Shown piece after piece: positions 11,466 to 22,950 of a stretch of 64,000 bases of DNA. The notes under the pieces were generated by a model. The model was given only the letters and a program-made list of their open reading frames with translations, was not told the DNA's origin and searched no databases. A program made the translations under genes and the position numbers. The stretch's first letter is position 1. Every line of letters starts with the position of its first letter. Source of the stretch: Polietes domitor (lineage: Eukaryota; Arthropoda; Insecta; Diptera; Muscidae); the NCBI GenBank assembly GCA_947397865.1, contig OX377620.1, forward strand, positions 115,481,085 to 115,545,084. Reading direction: 5' to 3'.

Positions 11466-11754
11466 ATGTCACTCCTAGAGAAATATTGTGTTTTAGTGCT
11501 AATCGTGGTGACGTCGTGTGTTCTAGTCGAAAATCGCACCTACAACAATGGCCTGATATTTTACAATCTAAACACTAAAGAAGCCTATTTGCCGCCCACT
11601 GTGTCGGTGTCACGCGGACGTGGCCTGGCCAACATCAAGTTCTCGGACAAGGGTTCCATATGGTCGACATTTGGGAAACCATGCGATTGTGCGGGACCAC
11701 TGTGTGGCTGTTGTGTTGGCATCAAAGTGAAACAATACAATTTCGATCAGAAAA
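11466..11754 (+). CDS. DUF4773-type secreted protein, exon 1 (signal peptide and first Cys motif)
   Basis: Encodes residues 1-96 plus the first base of codon 97. A short N-region with Glu/Lys and a hydrophobic core (CVLVLIVVTSCVL) form a signal peptide, with likely cleavage near residues 18-24, so the product should enter the secretory pathway. CDCAGPLCGCC at residues 73-83 is the opening cysteine signature of the insect family DUF4773. The ATG at 11466 is preceded by an A-rich leader (AAAAAATAAATC). The exon ends at a GTACGT donor (11755-11760): reading on meets a stop within seven codons, whereas the junction to 29214 continues the family in frame. The molecular function of DUF4773 proteins is not known to me. 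No neighbouring coding gene lies within 5 kb. Confidence 0.85.
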
Positions 11755-11799
11755 GTACGTGTCTCAAATATTGAATGAATGCTTGGCTACTTGAATGGT

Positions 11800-11818
11800 C
11801 ATTCATTCATTCATTCAA
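11800..11818 (+). repeat. (ATTC)n microsatellite
   Basis: Four to five ATTC units just downstream of the exon 1 donor. Confidence 0.8.
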
Positions 11819-12187
11819 CCATCTCTGCCGAGTAGTTCAGTAATGGATAAAATTGAAAATCGAGCATTTAATTGTTTATGTCGTACATGACTTATATTGG
11901 GGAGCTTCGTTGATTGAACGATTTCACAAAGACAAAAAACCAACTGGTCAAGATAACGTGTGAGAAATTTCTTTTGTGTTTCGTCGGTGGGGGCCAAATA
12001 ATGAAAATAAAATAAAATAAAATTTAGTGAAATTGATATATTGGCCAGTACGCATGCCATGCATGTGTGTGTGCGAACCAATAATCACCGGATTGTTAAT
12101 TGAATACAAATAGCCAATTGCAAATACAATGGAATAATCTGCAAAAAGTATAACTGATATAATATGTATTATTTAAGAGCATCAAAG

Positions 12188-12222
12188 AAAAATACACACC
12201 CTAAAGCCGGGTGTGTATTTTT
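12188..12222. other. Perfect 14-bp hairpin in the intron
   Basis: AAAAATACACACCC (12188-12201), a 7-base loop TAAAGCC, then the exact complement GGGTGTGTATTTTT (12209-12222). It has no tandem context and is not part of a recognised element. Confidence 0.8.
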
Positions 12223-12585
12223 TTTACACAAGTAAAAGCCGAAAACAGTCTATATGGACATAGCTGTAGACGTTGTGCATACATTTCACAAATATCTTAA
12301 TTTTTACTTTTCGACGTCACAGAGGATAGAGGTCAAAAATAAAACTTGTAAGATTAAAGTGTTTATCATGAAATTTCCTACCAAAATTAGAATCTAAACA
12401 AATCAAAGAATTCGCGTGCGTTCTGTGGTTTAAGATGGCTTTGACCACATCTAGGCTCGAGAATAAAGACAAATTTAAATTTCAAATATTCCTCCACATT
12501 CCAGTTTAGTTCAAGAAACTACATCGAAATAGTAAATAGTTGACTTACCAGTAATACGGGCTAGTAATTTTACTTACACTCAGAA

Positions 12586-12960
12586 AAAAATATGTCACGG
12601 ATTAAGTAAATATGTCTTAAACCTGAGGAAAATTGAAGTACAAACTATTCTTTGAAAATATAACATGTTTTGAACTTGATTCCAGTTCAACATCCTCAAA
12701 GCAAGTAAAATTTACTCAAATAGAGGAATAATTTTCTTTTTTCTTTACATAATGTGAGGCAAATTTACCGAATTTCTTTTCTCAATCCAAGTAAATTTTT
12801 ACTCAAACTAATTAAATTTGTAGTCAAACCAAGAAAATTTATACTCAATCTGAGGAAAATTTCCCTTAAACCAAGTAAATTTGTACTCAGCCTGACTAAA
12901 ATTTTAGTTGATAATTCAAATAACTTATTTTGCTGCAAAGTATGCAACACTCATATCAAA
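12586..12960 (+). mobile_element. R5 element, partial second copy
   Basis: Starts ACACTCAGAAAAAAA and is rich in CAAGTAAATTT and TACTCAAACT words like the R5 body at 10390-10800. It is cut at 12961 by R1 copy 4, and no right-hand end with TTTTTTCTCAGTGT is seen beyond it. Confidence 0.55.
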
Positions 12961-13125
12961 ACAAGTAAAAATGACCATAAGTTCGGCCGGGCCGAACTTT
13001 ATATACCCTCCACCATGGATTGCATTCCACAGAGGCTGTCGATTTTTGTAGAAGTGCAGTAAGATTATAGGAAAATGTAATTTTTTTAATATAACCAGAC
13101 CAAAACAAATAAAACATGCAAGGAA
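12961..13125 (-). mobile_element. R1 element copy 4, 3' end only
   Basis: ACAAGTAAAAATGACC, then the palindrome TTCGGCCGGGCCGAA and TATATACCCTCCACCATGG, and about 110 bp of subterminal sequence ending around AAACATGCAAGG. The body is missing. Confidence 0.8.
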
Positions 13126-13289
13126 AGTGTATGATACCTAACGTGACCATCTCTTATTGGGCAAAAAACGGGATTTTGTAGAAAAAAGCGGGATCGTGAA
13201 AATGTGACAAAAAAATAAAAACTAAGCTATAAATGTAATATAAATAAAAACTAATGTGTTTAGATTATTTATGATAGGAGTGCAAAACA

Positions 13290-13655
13290 AAAATAAAGAT
13301 TTTTTTCAAATTGGTAATTTTAGGGTCACAATGAGAAAAGAGGTAGATGGTACCAACAATACGGCTCTATCTGGAATTTTGAATTCAGGCTCCCCTGATT
13401 GTGTGGACTGTTAGGATTGTAAATTGGTCAGAGGCATCAAGTTTTTCCCTAACAAGGACTGAAAATAATTAAATAAGTAAACAATATTTAGGGTATTTAA
13501 GAACATTTTCTGAAGATTGCTGAAGGAGTGCTCTTTAAAATTATTTAAACATCGCAATTTGTTTAAAATAGTTAATATATGTTGGCGTGTAAGTTGACTT
13601 CTACGCAAAGTCGAAAGTCTAGAATCGGTAATACTGTGAAATTCACTCCATGGAA
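13290..13655 (+). mobile_element. R1 element copy 5, degraded
   Basis: Diverged R1 units (GAGGTAGATGGTACCAACAA; TTTTTCCCTAACAAGGACTGAAAATA) followed by the subterminal words CTTCTACGCAAAGTCGA and GGTAATACTGTGAAATTCACTCC. The terminal palindrome is lost. Confidence 0.6.
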
Positions 13656-13944
13656 GATGAATTTTGTAAAATATATTGAAAAATTTGTCATAGTGTTAAT
13701 TAAATGCGATCTTCAAAATGAAATAAAAAATCTACACATAATTTGTATATGTTGTTTAAAGAGCTGTATATTAGGCTATAATTTCGTGGGTGTATATAGT
13801 AAGATGCTATCTAATGGTGCTAATGAAGCTGTCAAATATACGACTATATTATTGAAAGTGATTTTTATACCATGTAGAAGCATAATGGTATCCTTTCATA
13901 AACTGTTTTAAATTAACCAATTGAACAATTGAAAATATATTTTG
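13656..13944. other. Intronic spacer, nothing recognised
   Basis: AT-rich sequence between R1 copy 5 and the mariner-like copy F2-1. A 110-codon frame overlaps R1 debris and has no known domain. Confidence 0.4.
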
Positions 13945-15075
13945 TTATGTTTTCTTTATTATTATTATATTATTTTTATTATGATAATATTGGTATGGTT
14001 CAATTATGTATGGAACAAAATATCGGTCAACATTTTCGATGACGCTGAGGCATAATTGAGGTACTACGCCGTTAATGTGCCGAATTATCTCATCCTTTAG
14101 CTCTTGAATTGTTGCTGGCTTATCGACGTACATCTTTTCTTTCAAATAACCGCAAAGAAAGAAGTCCAACGGTGTCAAATCACACGTGAGATAACACTGT
14201 CATTGAATTTGTCGCGCAAAAGAGCCATTGCTGTGTGGCAAGTGGCATCGTACCACATAACGTCCACATCCATATCTTCCAATTCGGGCCATAAAAAGTT
14301 CGTTATCATCTCACGATAGCGAAGACCACTCACAGTAACTGCCTGACCGACCTCATTTTGGAAGAAATACGGCCCGAATACGGCCGCCAGCCCATAAACC
14401 GCACCAAACAGTCGCTCTTTGTGGGTTCATTGGTTTTTCGACAATCACTCTTGGATTATCATTCGCCCAAATGGGGCAATTCTGCATATTGACGAGTCCA
14501 CTGAGCTGAAAATATACCTCATCACTGAAGATGATTTTCTTCGAAAATTGATCATCCACTATTGCCATTTCTTGCCACCATTCTGACCATTGACGACGTT
14601 TTGAATGGTCAAGAGGCTTTAGTTTTTGGGTCAATTGCACCTTGTACGCGTGTAAATGCAAGTCTTTATGCATAATGTTCATCAACGACGAGCGTGAGAG
14701 GTGCAATTGTTGGCACGACGTCGAGTTGAGGTGGACGGCTCTTCAGCCACACTATACCGAACAGCAGCAATATTTTCTGCAGCACGAGCTGTACGAGCAT
14801 GCACTGGAATTTCATATCTCCTACAGACCCAGTTTGCACAAATTGACCGAAAAAATCACGAAGTGCACGATATGCATTTTTATTTGAACGCCCATTTTCA
14901 TAATAAGTCTGAATAACTTTAACGCGTTGCTCGATACACACAGGACAGCGTTGACCTGTCTCTAAGTGATGACACTGACGACGGACTGGCTGGTGTAGGT
15001 AATCTGCAGATTTATGAAAAGAATTTTCAGTTAGATTGTCACCGTTTTTCAGGCAGAAGTCCATGCCATAAATGA
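13945..15075 (-). pseudogene. Mariner-like transposase family F2, broken copy F2-1
   Basis: Reading on the minus strand from about 15064. The N-terminal helix-turn-helix part shows EQRVKVIQTYYENGRSNKNAYRALRDFFG. A catalytic part shows KKIIFSDEVYFQLSGLVNMQNCPIW and ATVWCGLWAGG, and a C-terminal part shows MTPLDFFLCGYLKEKMYVDKPATIQELKDEI. At least three frames are needed and parts are missing, for example between GLWAGG and MTPLD. The family differs from lineages A and B. Its C-terminal sequence recurs in F2-2 at 21.1 kb. The 5' half is probably cut by the LINE fragment at 15.1 kb. Confidence 0.8.
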
Positions 15076-15099
15076 AACAGCAAAAATGGTTCTTGAGAG

Positions 15100-15942
15100 G
15101 AATCTCCCCCCTTAAAACTCAAAATTTATGTGGATAGTTTGCGGCAATCAAAGCCCTAAATTCAACAGTCATCAAATCACGATGTGTTAGAAACTGTATA
15201 AACTCACTCACCCAAATCCAAACTCATGACATCACGCTAACTTGGGTACCAGGTCATAACAATATACCTGGTAACGAAAAAGCGGGCGAGTGTGCCAGAA
15301 AATTCTCAGAAAATTCTTGAACTACTCAACTACGTAGATGACATGGTGGACAACGCAACAACAACGGTCTAGGTGGGAGTCCATACACAATTGCATAATA
15401 ACAAGGACCTTGCGGTCAAACATCAGCCAGAAAAGGATCACGGATAAAAGATCGTTAAGCACGCTTACAGGAATACTTACAGGGCACTGTGCGATTGGCA
15501 AGATGGCTGAACGCATCGGTATCTCACGCGAAGAATACAGCAGGAGTTGCTTAGATAAGGATGAAGAAGAATCATTGGAGCAATTGCTGTGTAATTGCAC
15601 TGGACTGCATGAACTAAGACTATCCTTTCTAAGAAGTATGTTCTTCGCCGTTCTGACGGATTTAGCAAATGTACCTCTACGGAATCTGCTCAACTTCATC
15701 AACAAGACAAAATGCTTTCAGAAGGAAGCGTTCTATTCTTTATAATTATACTTTCTAACATCTTCCAATACCCCGTTTCTCCTCCATAATATTATTCTCA
15801 CTCTTATACCAACCATAATACTCTACCAGACTATCTTCTCTCTCTATTTCCTTTATATTAACTATAGGGGCCTTATGCAGGCCCATTGTGGTACCGAGTG
15901 AAACTCGCTACTAGCGGGCAACCCTTTCAACCTAACCTAGGT
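15100..15942 (+). mobile_element. LINE 3' end with RNase H domain and C-terminal tail
   Basis: Around 15120-15300 a broken frame encodes an RNase H-like block (KIYVDSLAAIKAL... ITLTWVPGHNNIPGNEKAGECARK). A second frame (15338-15745) encodes the post-RNase-H tail, with KRITDKRSLSTLTGILTGHCAIG and LEQLLCNCTGLHELR, typical of LINEs in the I/LOA group. The 3' UTR ends in CAACCTAACCTAG near 15942. Reverse transcriptase and upstream parts are absent, as in 5'-truncated LINEs. The sequence after it (AGGTGTGGTTCACATTC) is the subterminal motif of family F2, so this LINE probably landed inside F2-1. Confidence 0.75.
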
Positions 15943-16415
15943 GTGGTTCACATTCAATGGAGGATATAAAATAGAATGTAGGGCCCAAATCTGATTTTGT
16001 ACACTCCGAACAATATTCCTTAGTAAAGTCCATGCTCTAGTTTAGTTGAAGAATGCAAATAGTTTACTTTTCTGTGACTTGGAGTAGAAATTTTACTTTG
16101 GCTGTCCTAATAGGTAACATGTAAAGGATCCAAAATTCAGATAAAATGACAATGACATTTCCCTGTATCTATCGATAACTATGGTTTAACATAGCTGTCA
16201 AACTGTGTTGACATTTAACAAAAATCAATGTATAATTTTGTACGATCATTCTTTTGGAGAATTTTTAAATGTGACTATAAAGAAGAATTTCATACACTCT
16301 ACATCAACAACTACTGTTACAACAATCTCAAAAAAGAATTATCTATTTTTTGGTCGAACTACCAAATATAAAATTTTTAAACTGAAGTCTGAATAATTTA
16401 ATTATTTTATGCATA
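15943..16415. other. Intronic spacer with F2 end debris
   Basis: AGGTGTGGTTCACATTCAA (15940-15958) equals the subterminal motif of F2-2 near 23709. The rest is AT-rich, with no gene or clear repeat. A 63-codon frame at 16205 has no domain and is not called. Confidence 0.4.
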
Positions 16416-16570
16416 TGGATGCATTGGCTTCTCAATAGTCACGTGATAGTTCTCTGAACCCCATATGTGGCAATTTTGCTTATTGACATAGCCAGCGAGA
16501 TGAAAATGAGTTGAACTGAAAGCAGATCCCTTCTCGAAAATTTCCACAAAAATTTCCTACACTTTGTGTT
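16416..16570 (-). pseudogene. Mariner-like transposase fragment (family F4)
   Basis: Minus strand reads HFHLAGYVNKQNCHIWGSEN..HVTIEKPMHPYA, a block around the first catalytic Asp region of a mariner-like transposase. A similar fragment lies at 43125-43322 on the + strand. Both ends are missing. Confidence 0.7.
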
Positions 16571-16689
16571 AAAGACTGACTATTGCAAATGTCAAATAAA
16601 AACCTGAAAATAAAAATGAATCTTTTTCTACCTTTCAAAGTCAAAGTAATCGGTAGTTCAAATTTAAAATTTTAAATGACCTAAAATAT
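16571..16689. other. Short AT-rich spacer
   Basis: Nothing recognised. Confidence 0.4.
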
Positions 16690-17213
16690 ACATCACTTTC
16701 ACAGTAGGTATTCTTAGTTGAAATATAACATAATCTGCAAAATTGTATCATGATCCAATGTAAGATGAAGGTTTTAGATTAAACACTTTCGTTTTAGCTG
16801 TTTTTAGTTCAAATATAACGTGATCCTGAAAATGTTGTCAAGATCCCATGTAAAATGTGTATTCTAGAGCAGTCATATTGTAAATTATATAGATATTTGT
16901 ATGGGGACTATATCTAAATCTGGACCGATTTCCTCCAAACTCAATCCCGATCGTCAGTGGCCAAAAACACTTATGTCTGCCAAATTTCATGGAAATCGGA
17001 CAACAATTGCGACCAGTAGAGTGCGAACAAGATTTAGAGGGACAGCAGACAGACGAACGGACAGACAGTCATCGTTAAATTGACTCAATGAGAGATTCTA
17101 AGCCGATCGGTATATTTAAATGTGTATCTAGCTCCATTATTTCTTGGTGTTACAATCATTTGGCGGGAAACTAACTTATAATACCCAATTCCACGAAGTG
17201 GTGTAGGGTATAA
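16690..17213 (-). mobile_element. R3 element copy, partial
   Basis: Right end GTGTAGGGTATAA is the inverse of a TTATACCCTACACC start. Next to it are a GTCTGTCTGCTGT-type block (on the minus strand) and an R2-like unit (ATTTGTATGGGGACTATATCTAAATCTGGACCG). The left part repeats AGTTGAAATATAAC and GATCC.ATGTAA.AT words also found at 36660-36847. The palindromic 3' end is not preserved. Confidence 0.6.
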
Positions 17214-17394
17214 TGAAAGTACAAATATTAAGATATCTTCAACGAAAAATTGGAATTTTAGAAAAAATATCCATAAAAAATGTTTGTGTGTTGATTTTAT
17301 GAATCAGCTTCAAAATCAGCATACAAAAAATATATTTTTATGTCTCGGATATAAAATTTTTATTTTGTTTATGCTGAACAAATACTAATTGTAC

Positions 17395-17585
17395 CTCGAT
17401 TTGATTTACTTCAAATTAAATAGCATCCGTGCTTAATCCGCTAAGCTTTCTTCTGTCATTTTGTTAAGATTGAACGATAATTGTGACCTGAACTGTGATT
17501 ACAAGAATAGATAGACAGACTCCTTCTGTCTGCTAAATCGATTCAAAAAGTGATTCTAAGTCGATCGGTATAATAAAAAATGGGA
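17395..17585 (-). mobile_element. R2 element fragment
   Basis: Contains the R2 5' region in reverse: TTGTTAAGATTGAACGATAATTG, ATAGATAGACAGACTCC and GTGATTCTAAGTCGATCGGT. Both termini are missing. Confidence 0.7.
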
Positions 17586-17589
17586 CTAT

Positions 17590-18620
17590 CCGCACGATAG
17601 AATTTTATTCAAACAATTAATTAATTTATCCTTTTCTCCTTTGCGCAACTACACTTTTTTATTTATTCGAAATTTGTTTTAATTGTTTCACAATTTGAAA
17701 CAATCAATTATCCGAGTTTCGACCTTTATTTAACTTTGCACGATTTCTTCACAACATTCATACAATGAATCTGAATGTTATAGAGCAACTTGCATACACA
17801 CATCCATAGGTACTTGAAATACTTAATAATTACATAAAAATGTTTGCTATCTTCAGCATTAGCATATCATTAAATTCAATTGTTCATAAAGTATCTTAAC
17901 ACCCTCTGCTATAATTTATTGGCGCTGTCTGGTTGCCGTTGCTGGCGGTGTTGCTTCACACTTTCAACAGTTCAACAGTGATTCGAAGACAACTTTCTCG
18001 TTGTCGTTTTGAAATAATTTCTACTTTTCGTAGTTTAGTTTCTGCTGGTTTGTGGAGCGCTGTTCAGGCTGCTTAGAAATGTGTGGGACAGAGAAACGAG
18101 GAGGAGGCGGTGGAGGTGGTGGCGAAGATTGTAGGCATGCAAATTAAATCAGCGAAGTGTCTACAAAACTATTTACTTTCAATGGCACTGGCAATGTCAC
18201 ACTACTTTTCTTCGTTTGATGAAGACAGACGTTCACATAGAGAGCAGACAGAAAAACAATTTTCCTTTTTTCTGTTATTTTGTTGCAAACGAAATTGTAT
18301 TTTAAACAATGTACTTTATTTATAATCTTTATTAAAAATGCCTGGCGCATTTAATTGATATGGAAAAATCATGAAACGACATGCATGTTTTAATGACAAA
18401 TGCACAGAATTTAAATTTGTACTTCATGTCATGGGATAAAACGACACCCCCAATATCTGTCATGAGCGGGAACAAATTAATAATGATAATAAATTAAATT
18501 CATATTTTATTTCATTGAGGCAGAGAAAACGAAAACCAAGTTTTAATAAAAATATAATTACCACGAATGGAAATTAATGAATTTTTAGTTTGTTCTGTTA
18601 TTTTGTTATTAAATTCATTA
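17590..18620. other. Unique intronic stretch
   Basis: Single-copy sequence with a GC-richer core (17920-18150: GTTGCCGTTGCTGGCGGTG, then GAGGAGGAGGCGGTGGAGG). Frames such as 18083-18325 run out of this core into AT-rich DNA and have no recognised domain. This is a candidate for regulatory sequence or a skipped exon, without proof. Confidence 0.35.
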
Positions 18621-18720
18621 ACGTATTTTTTAACTTTCTACATCTATATTTCATAGAATGAAAATTTATTTACAAATGACAATGTGGTATTTATTACTTG
18701 GCTGGTCACTCACTAACTTT
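18621..18720 (+). repeat. R4-related fragment
   Basis: TCATAGAATGAAAATTTATTTACAAATG..TTTATTACTTGGCTG matches the first third of the 424-bp tandem unit at 2141. Confidence 0.6.
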
Positions 18721-18829
18721 ATCCTGATTTGTGACTCGTGACCGCCGGATCCGTTTAGCCAACTTTTCCCCGATTTTGTATTTTATCGTGCTCTACAGAT
18801 ATACCCATATTTTTTGTCGAAAAAAACAT

Positions 18830-19105
18830 GGACCAATTTTAACCATAGTAATTTGTTGTATAAGTTAGCGTGTAATTTTGTTATTGAAGACTCCCACTGA
18901 AATTTTCCGGTATTTTGTTTCGTAGAACATTTTAAACCTAAAATGTTCTTTTTGAAAGGACTTTTTTAATTTTCTCGAAAAAAAGACCCATAAAGATGTT
19001 CCACAAAAATGATCCTCATAAAATTCCACAATATAGTTCTGGCAATGAGAATTCTCTCAGACATTAAATTACAACACTTTTTTCGCTTAGTATATTGCTC
19101 CCTTC
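18830..19105 (+). repeat. R6 repeat, copy 1
   Basis: Shares with 23755-24030 the words CTGAAATTTT, TTTTCTCGAAAAAA, ACAAAAATGATCCTC, GAATTCTCTCAGACATTAA and TTACAACA. Class unknown. At the matching end this copy has CTTAGTATATTG where copy 2 holds a mariner-like insertion. Confidence 0.65.
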
Positions 19106-19189
19106 GATCAAAATATGAAAACTTTTATCCACTTTAAAAAGAAACTCAGACCAGCTGGACTATAAGTTTATTCTACAAATAGGGCTGTT

Positions 19190-19320
19190 TATACACTCCA
19201 CGAGAGTATTATGTCTTTGTGCATTTGTTTGTAACACCCAAAAGGAAGAGAGATAGACCCATTGTTAATTATACCGATCGACTTAGAATCACTTTTTGAA
19301 TCGATTTAGCGATGTCCGTC

Positions 19321-19352
<32 letters not shown>

Positions 19353-20576
19353 CATCTATTCTTGTAATCACGATACAGGTCGCAATTGTACACAGAACCA
19401 AATGAAACTTTGCACAACTAAGTTTTTCGGGATAAGAACGAACGCTATTTAATTTGAAGAAAATCGGTTCAGATTTAGATATATCCCCCATACGAATTTC
19501 ACTCCCGATTTGACTCTTTTCACTCTAGATACCACATATTTTAACAGATTTTCTGAAAAATTGGCAAAACATCTTATAGTTCAACTAGAAACATCTGTGG
19601 TAAAAATGGGTCAGATCGGTTCAGATTTATATATAGCTCCCATACAAATTTCGCTCCCGATTTGATTTTTTCCGCTCTAGAAATCACAAATTGTATCAGA
19701 TTGTCTTCAGATTTGGCAAAACATCTTATTTTTCAACTAGCAACACCTGTGGTAAAAATGTTTTAGATCGGTTCAGATTTATATATAGCTCCCATACAAA
19801 TTTCGCTCCCGATTTGATTTTTTCCGCTCTAGAAACCACATATTGTATCAGATTATCTTCAAATTTGGCAAACTATCTTATATTTCAACTAGAAACGCCC
19901 ATGATGAAAATGGGTTAAATCGGTTCAGATTTATATATAGCTCCCATACAAATTTCGCTCCCAATTTGACTTTTTCCGCTCTAGAAACCACAAATTGTAT
20001 CAGATTGTCTTCAGATTTGGCAAAACATCTTTTTTTTTCAACTAGCAACACCTGTGGTAAAAATGGGCCAGATCGGTTCAGATTTATATATAGCTGCCAC
20101 ACAAATTTCTCTCCCGATTTCACTTTTTCCACTCTATAAACTACATATTTTAACAGATTTCTTTCAAATCTTTCAAAATATCTTATATTTCAACTAGAAA
20201 CACCCATGGTGAAAATATGTCAGATCGGTTCAGATTTACATATAGATCCAATACAAATTTCGCTCCCGGATAGACTTTTTCCGCCCCAGAAACCACAAAT
20301 TTTCTCCGAATTTCTTTGAAGTGACCACCAAACGTTATATTTGAACTGGAAGAACTTATTTTGAAAGTTAGTCACTTTATTCCATGTTGGGATATAGCCC
20401 CGATACAAATATTCTTTTCGATTTGACAAATTGGACCAGGTCATATTAGCCTATGATAAGGAAACATACAAAAATTCTTCCCATTTTCACTTTTTACCGA
20501 GTTGAATTGTATTCGGATAGAAAGTGGAGTGTATCGTATAGTCGGCCCCGCCCGACTTTAGCCTTTCCTTACTGGT
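19190..20576 (+). mobile_element. R2 element, full-length copy c
   Basis: 5' end TATACACTCCACGAGAGTATT; then a (GTCT/GTCC)n microsatellite at 19313-19350; then a core and about seven tandem units of about 150 bp with GGTTCAGATTTATATATAGC, GCTCCCGATTTGA and GCTCTAGAAACCACA. It closes with TAGTCGGCCCCGCCCGACTTT and CCTTTCCTTACTGGT. Non-coding. Frames across the array are not genes. Confidence 0.9.
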
Positions 20577-21006
20577 TTTCTTTAAGATTCGATAACTAAA
20601 ATCTAAACAAAATGTTTAAATTTCACTCAAAATAAAAAAATAAATTTCCGCCAAAGCAAATTTTGAAAAAATTATTTTATGTTAAAAATTTCGGACTTAG
20701 CCTGAAAAATTATCCAGTGTAAGTAAAATTTATGGTTATAGAGGCTAAGTTCAAAAAAATCAACACAAAATAACTTTATTGAAAATGTGTACCCCTGTTC
20801 TGTTCCGTACACTGAAAACTGTTATAAGTTGTTTGTTTAAATACTACATGTAATGAATGTTCCTACAACTATTTGAAGCATTAGGGGAGTTTAAACATAA
20901 ATATGTTATGTATTTTGTTACACACTGCTAGATATTTGACAATTTATCTGTTAATACAATTTTGCTAAACAAACAACAATGCAAAAATAAATTGGCTGCG
21001 GCTGTA
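20577..21006. other. Intronic spacer
   Basis: AT-rich, no gene or repeat family recognised. Confidence 0.4.
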
Positions 21007-21111
21007 AAGGGTTGTTAAATTTTAAGGGCCGATGTTGATTTTGAAAAAACACAAATTTTTTAGGAAATTATTGTAATTTCTTTTTATTATGATAATATTG
21101 GTATGTTTCAA

Positions 21112-21333
21112 TTATGTATGGAATAAAATATCGGCACAATGCCCGCCGCGTCCTCGGCGGCACACCTCCATCCGATGGTCCAAATTTTCGATGACGCTGA
21201 GATATAATTGAGGTTCTATGCCGTTAATGTGCCGAATTATCTCATCCTTTAGCTCTTGAATTGTTGCTGTCTTATCGACGTACACCTTTTCTTTTAAATA
21301 ACCCAAAGGCTGCCAATTGACATGACGTCGCAC
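21112..21333 (-). pseudogene. F2 transposase C-terminal fragment
   Basis: RRHVNWQPLGYLKEKVYVDKTATIQELKDEIIRHINGIEPQL corresponds to the region after the third catalytic Asp. The Asp-containing CDLTPLDFF block itself has been deleted between NWQP and LGYLK. Confidence 0.75.
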
Positions 21334-21529
21334 AGAGGGTTGAAATCGTCAAAAATGGAGATTAATTCGGGGAAGTCTTCGGGTCAGCTAATGTTTATAT
21401 TTTTTAATATTTATACCATAATCAATAAAAGAACACACAATTTGAGTACAGGTTAGTGGAAAATATGTTTTTCCTTGAAAATAAATTAATAATCCGACCG
21501 TGTATATAATCTTGTTATCGAAGTACAAG

Positions 21530-22005
21530 TCTCAAATATTATCCAATCCCAACAAAACTTGGTACATCTATTTTTTTCGAATCAATGATGGACGCTATTA
21601 AATTTGAAGCAAATCAGTGCAGATTTAGATATATCTTCCATACTAATGTCACTCCCGATTTGACATTTTTCGCTCTAGATACCACATATTATAACCGATA
21701 TGGTTCAAATTTGGCACAACACGTTGTATTTCAACTATAAAAATGTGTGGTGAAAGTGGGTCACATCGGTTTAGATTTAGTTATAGCTCCCATACAAATG
21801 TCGCTCCAGATTTGACTTTTCCTCTCTAGTAACAAAATTGTTTACCCAATTTGGTTCGCGTTTGGCACATAACATTATATTGCACCAGAAACAGCTGTAG
21901 TTAAATTCAGTGACATCGGCCCATTGTTTGATAAAGACCCATACAAATGTCGCACCAGATTTGGTGACATTTACTCATAAAGTTTACAATGTTTCGAATG
22001 TTTAA
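21530..22005 (+). mobile_element. R2 element fragment d, within F2-2
   Basis: Three diverged R2 units (GTGCAGATTTAGATATATC, GTCACATCGGTTTAGATTTAG and CATACAAATGTCGC). No termini. Confidence 0.75.
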
Positions 22006-22554
22006 TAAAATAAATTGGCGCAAAAACGCGCAACATGTTATTACGGAATATTGAAGATAACACATCGTAATTTAATTAGAAATTAGCCATCTGGCGGTAT
22101 GTTACAGAATTCACATTTAAAACTCCACATATATTTTGAAAATACCTTAAATTTAGACATATTTTTTTAACAATTTTTTAAGAATATTTCTACAATACTT
22201 TCGTTAAAACATTTTTTGTAAAAATACTCTAAAATAACTGATAACTAATCAAGGTGTTACTTTTTATTATAGAGCGAAATGATATTAACTTTTAAAATAT
22301 GTCAATTTTAACTTTTCTTGTAAATATCAAAATTTTCTTGAATTTCAGGCAGTGCAACTGGGATAGTAACCACCAAATGTCATTGATATTTTCGGCAGTG
22401 ATGTAGAATTTTATATTCTTTAATCGTATAATAAAAAAATTTCAAAAAATTAATTTTGATTTTTGAATTAATCTCCATTTTTGGCGATTTCAACCCTCTG
22501 TGCGTCGCCATTGAATTTGTCGCGCAAAAGAGCCGTTTCGTTAGCTGTGTGGCA

Positions 22555-22645
22555 AGTAGGGTTTGCATTTTCCCGTACTTTTTATTTCCCGGGAAACGGG
22601 AATTATTTTTTCAATTTCCCGGGATCCCGGGACAGCACGGGAAAT
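22555..22645. mobile_element. Possible hAT-like MITE scrap
   Basis: TAGGGTTTGCATTTTCCCG resembles hAT-type ends. It is followed by CCCGGGAAACGGG and CCCGGGATCCCGGG palindromes. No matching second terminus or target duplication was found. Confidence 0.3.
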
Positions 22646-22694
22646 CGTCAATATCGTTTACCATGAAAGAAGCTTATTTTTTAAATGAAACATT

Positions 22695-22950
22695 CACATT
22701 TTATTAAGGTGGCATTTGTGCTTTATTACTTGGTGCGATTTTTTGAACGGATATTCAGCAAATGAGTTGTGCTTCTCATTCGTTTGTGAAACTCATTTAC
22801 TTAAAAGTCGCTGCGAAGCCACATGACGAAACCTTTCACACGGTGAAAATCATGATAGTGGTAGTCTGCAGCCAAGTAATAAATGTCACCATGTTATTTT
22901 TAATAAAATATAGATGCAAAATGGTCTTGAGCCAGAGTTCCCCAGTTCAG
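22695..22950 (-). repeat. R4-related copy, inverted, diverged
   Basis: Reverse complement of much of the 424-bp unit: AATGAGTTGTGCTTCTCATTCGTTTGTGA, GTCGCTGCGAAGCCAC, GCAGCCAAGTAATAAATGTCACC and AAAATGGTCTTGAGCCAG. Single unit, several indels. Confidence 0.8.

Noticed and set aside
18083..18325. 80-codon frame starting in the GGAGGAGGCGGTGG region
   Set aside because: Simple-sequence start, AT-rich end, no domain, no splice or poly(A) context.
19690..20139. CRISPR-like regular repeats in R2 and R1 arrays
   Set aside because: Units are 125-150 bp, contiguous with no unique spacers, in eukaryotic transposons.
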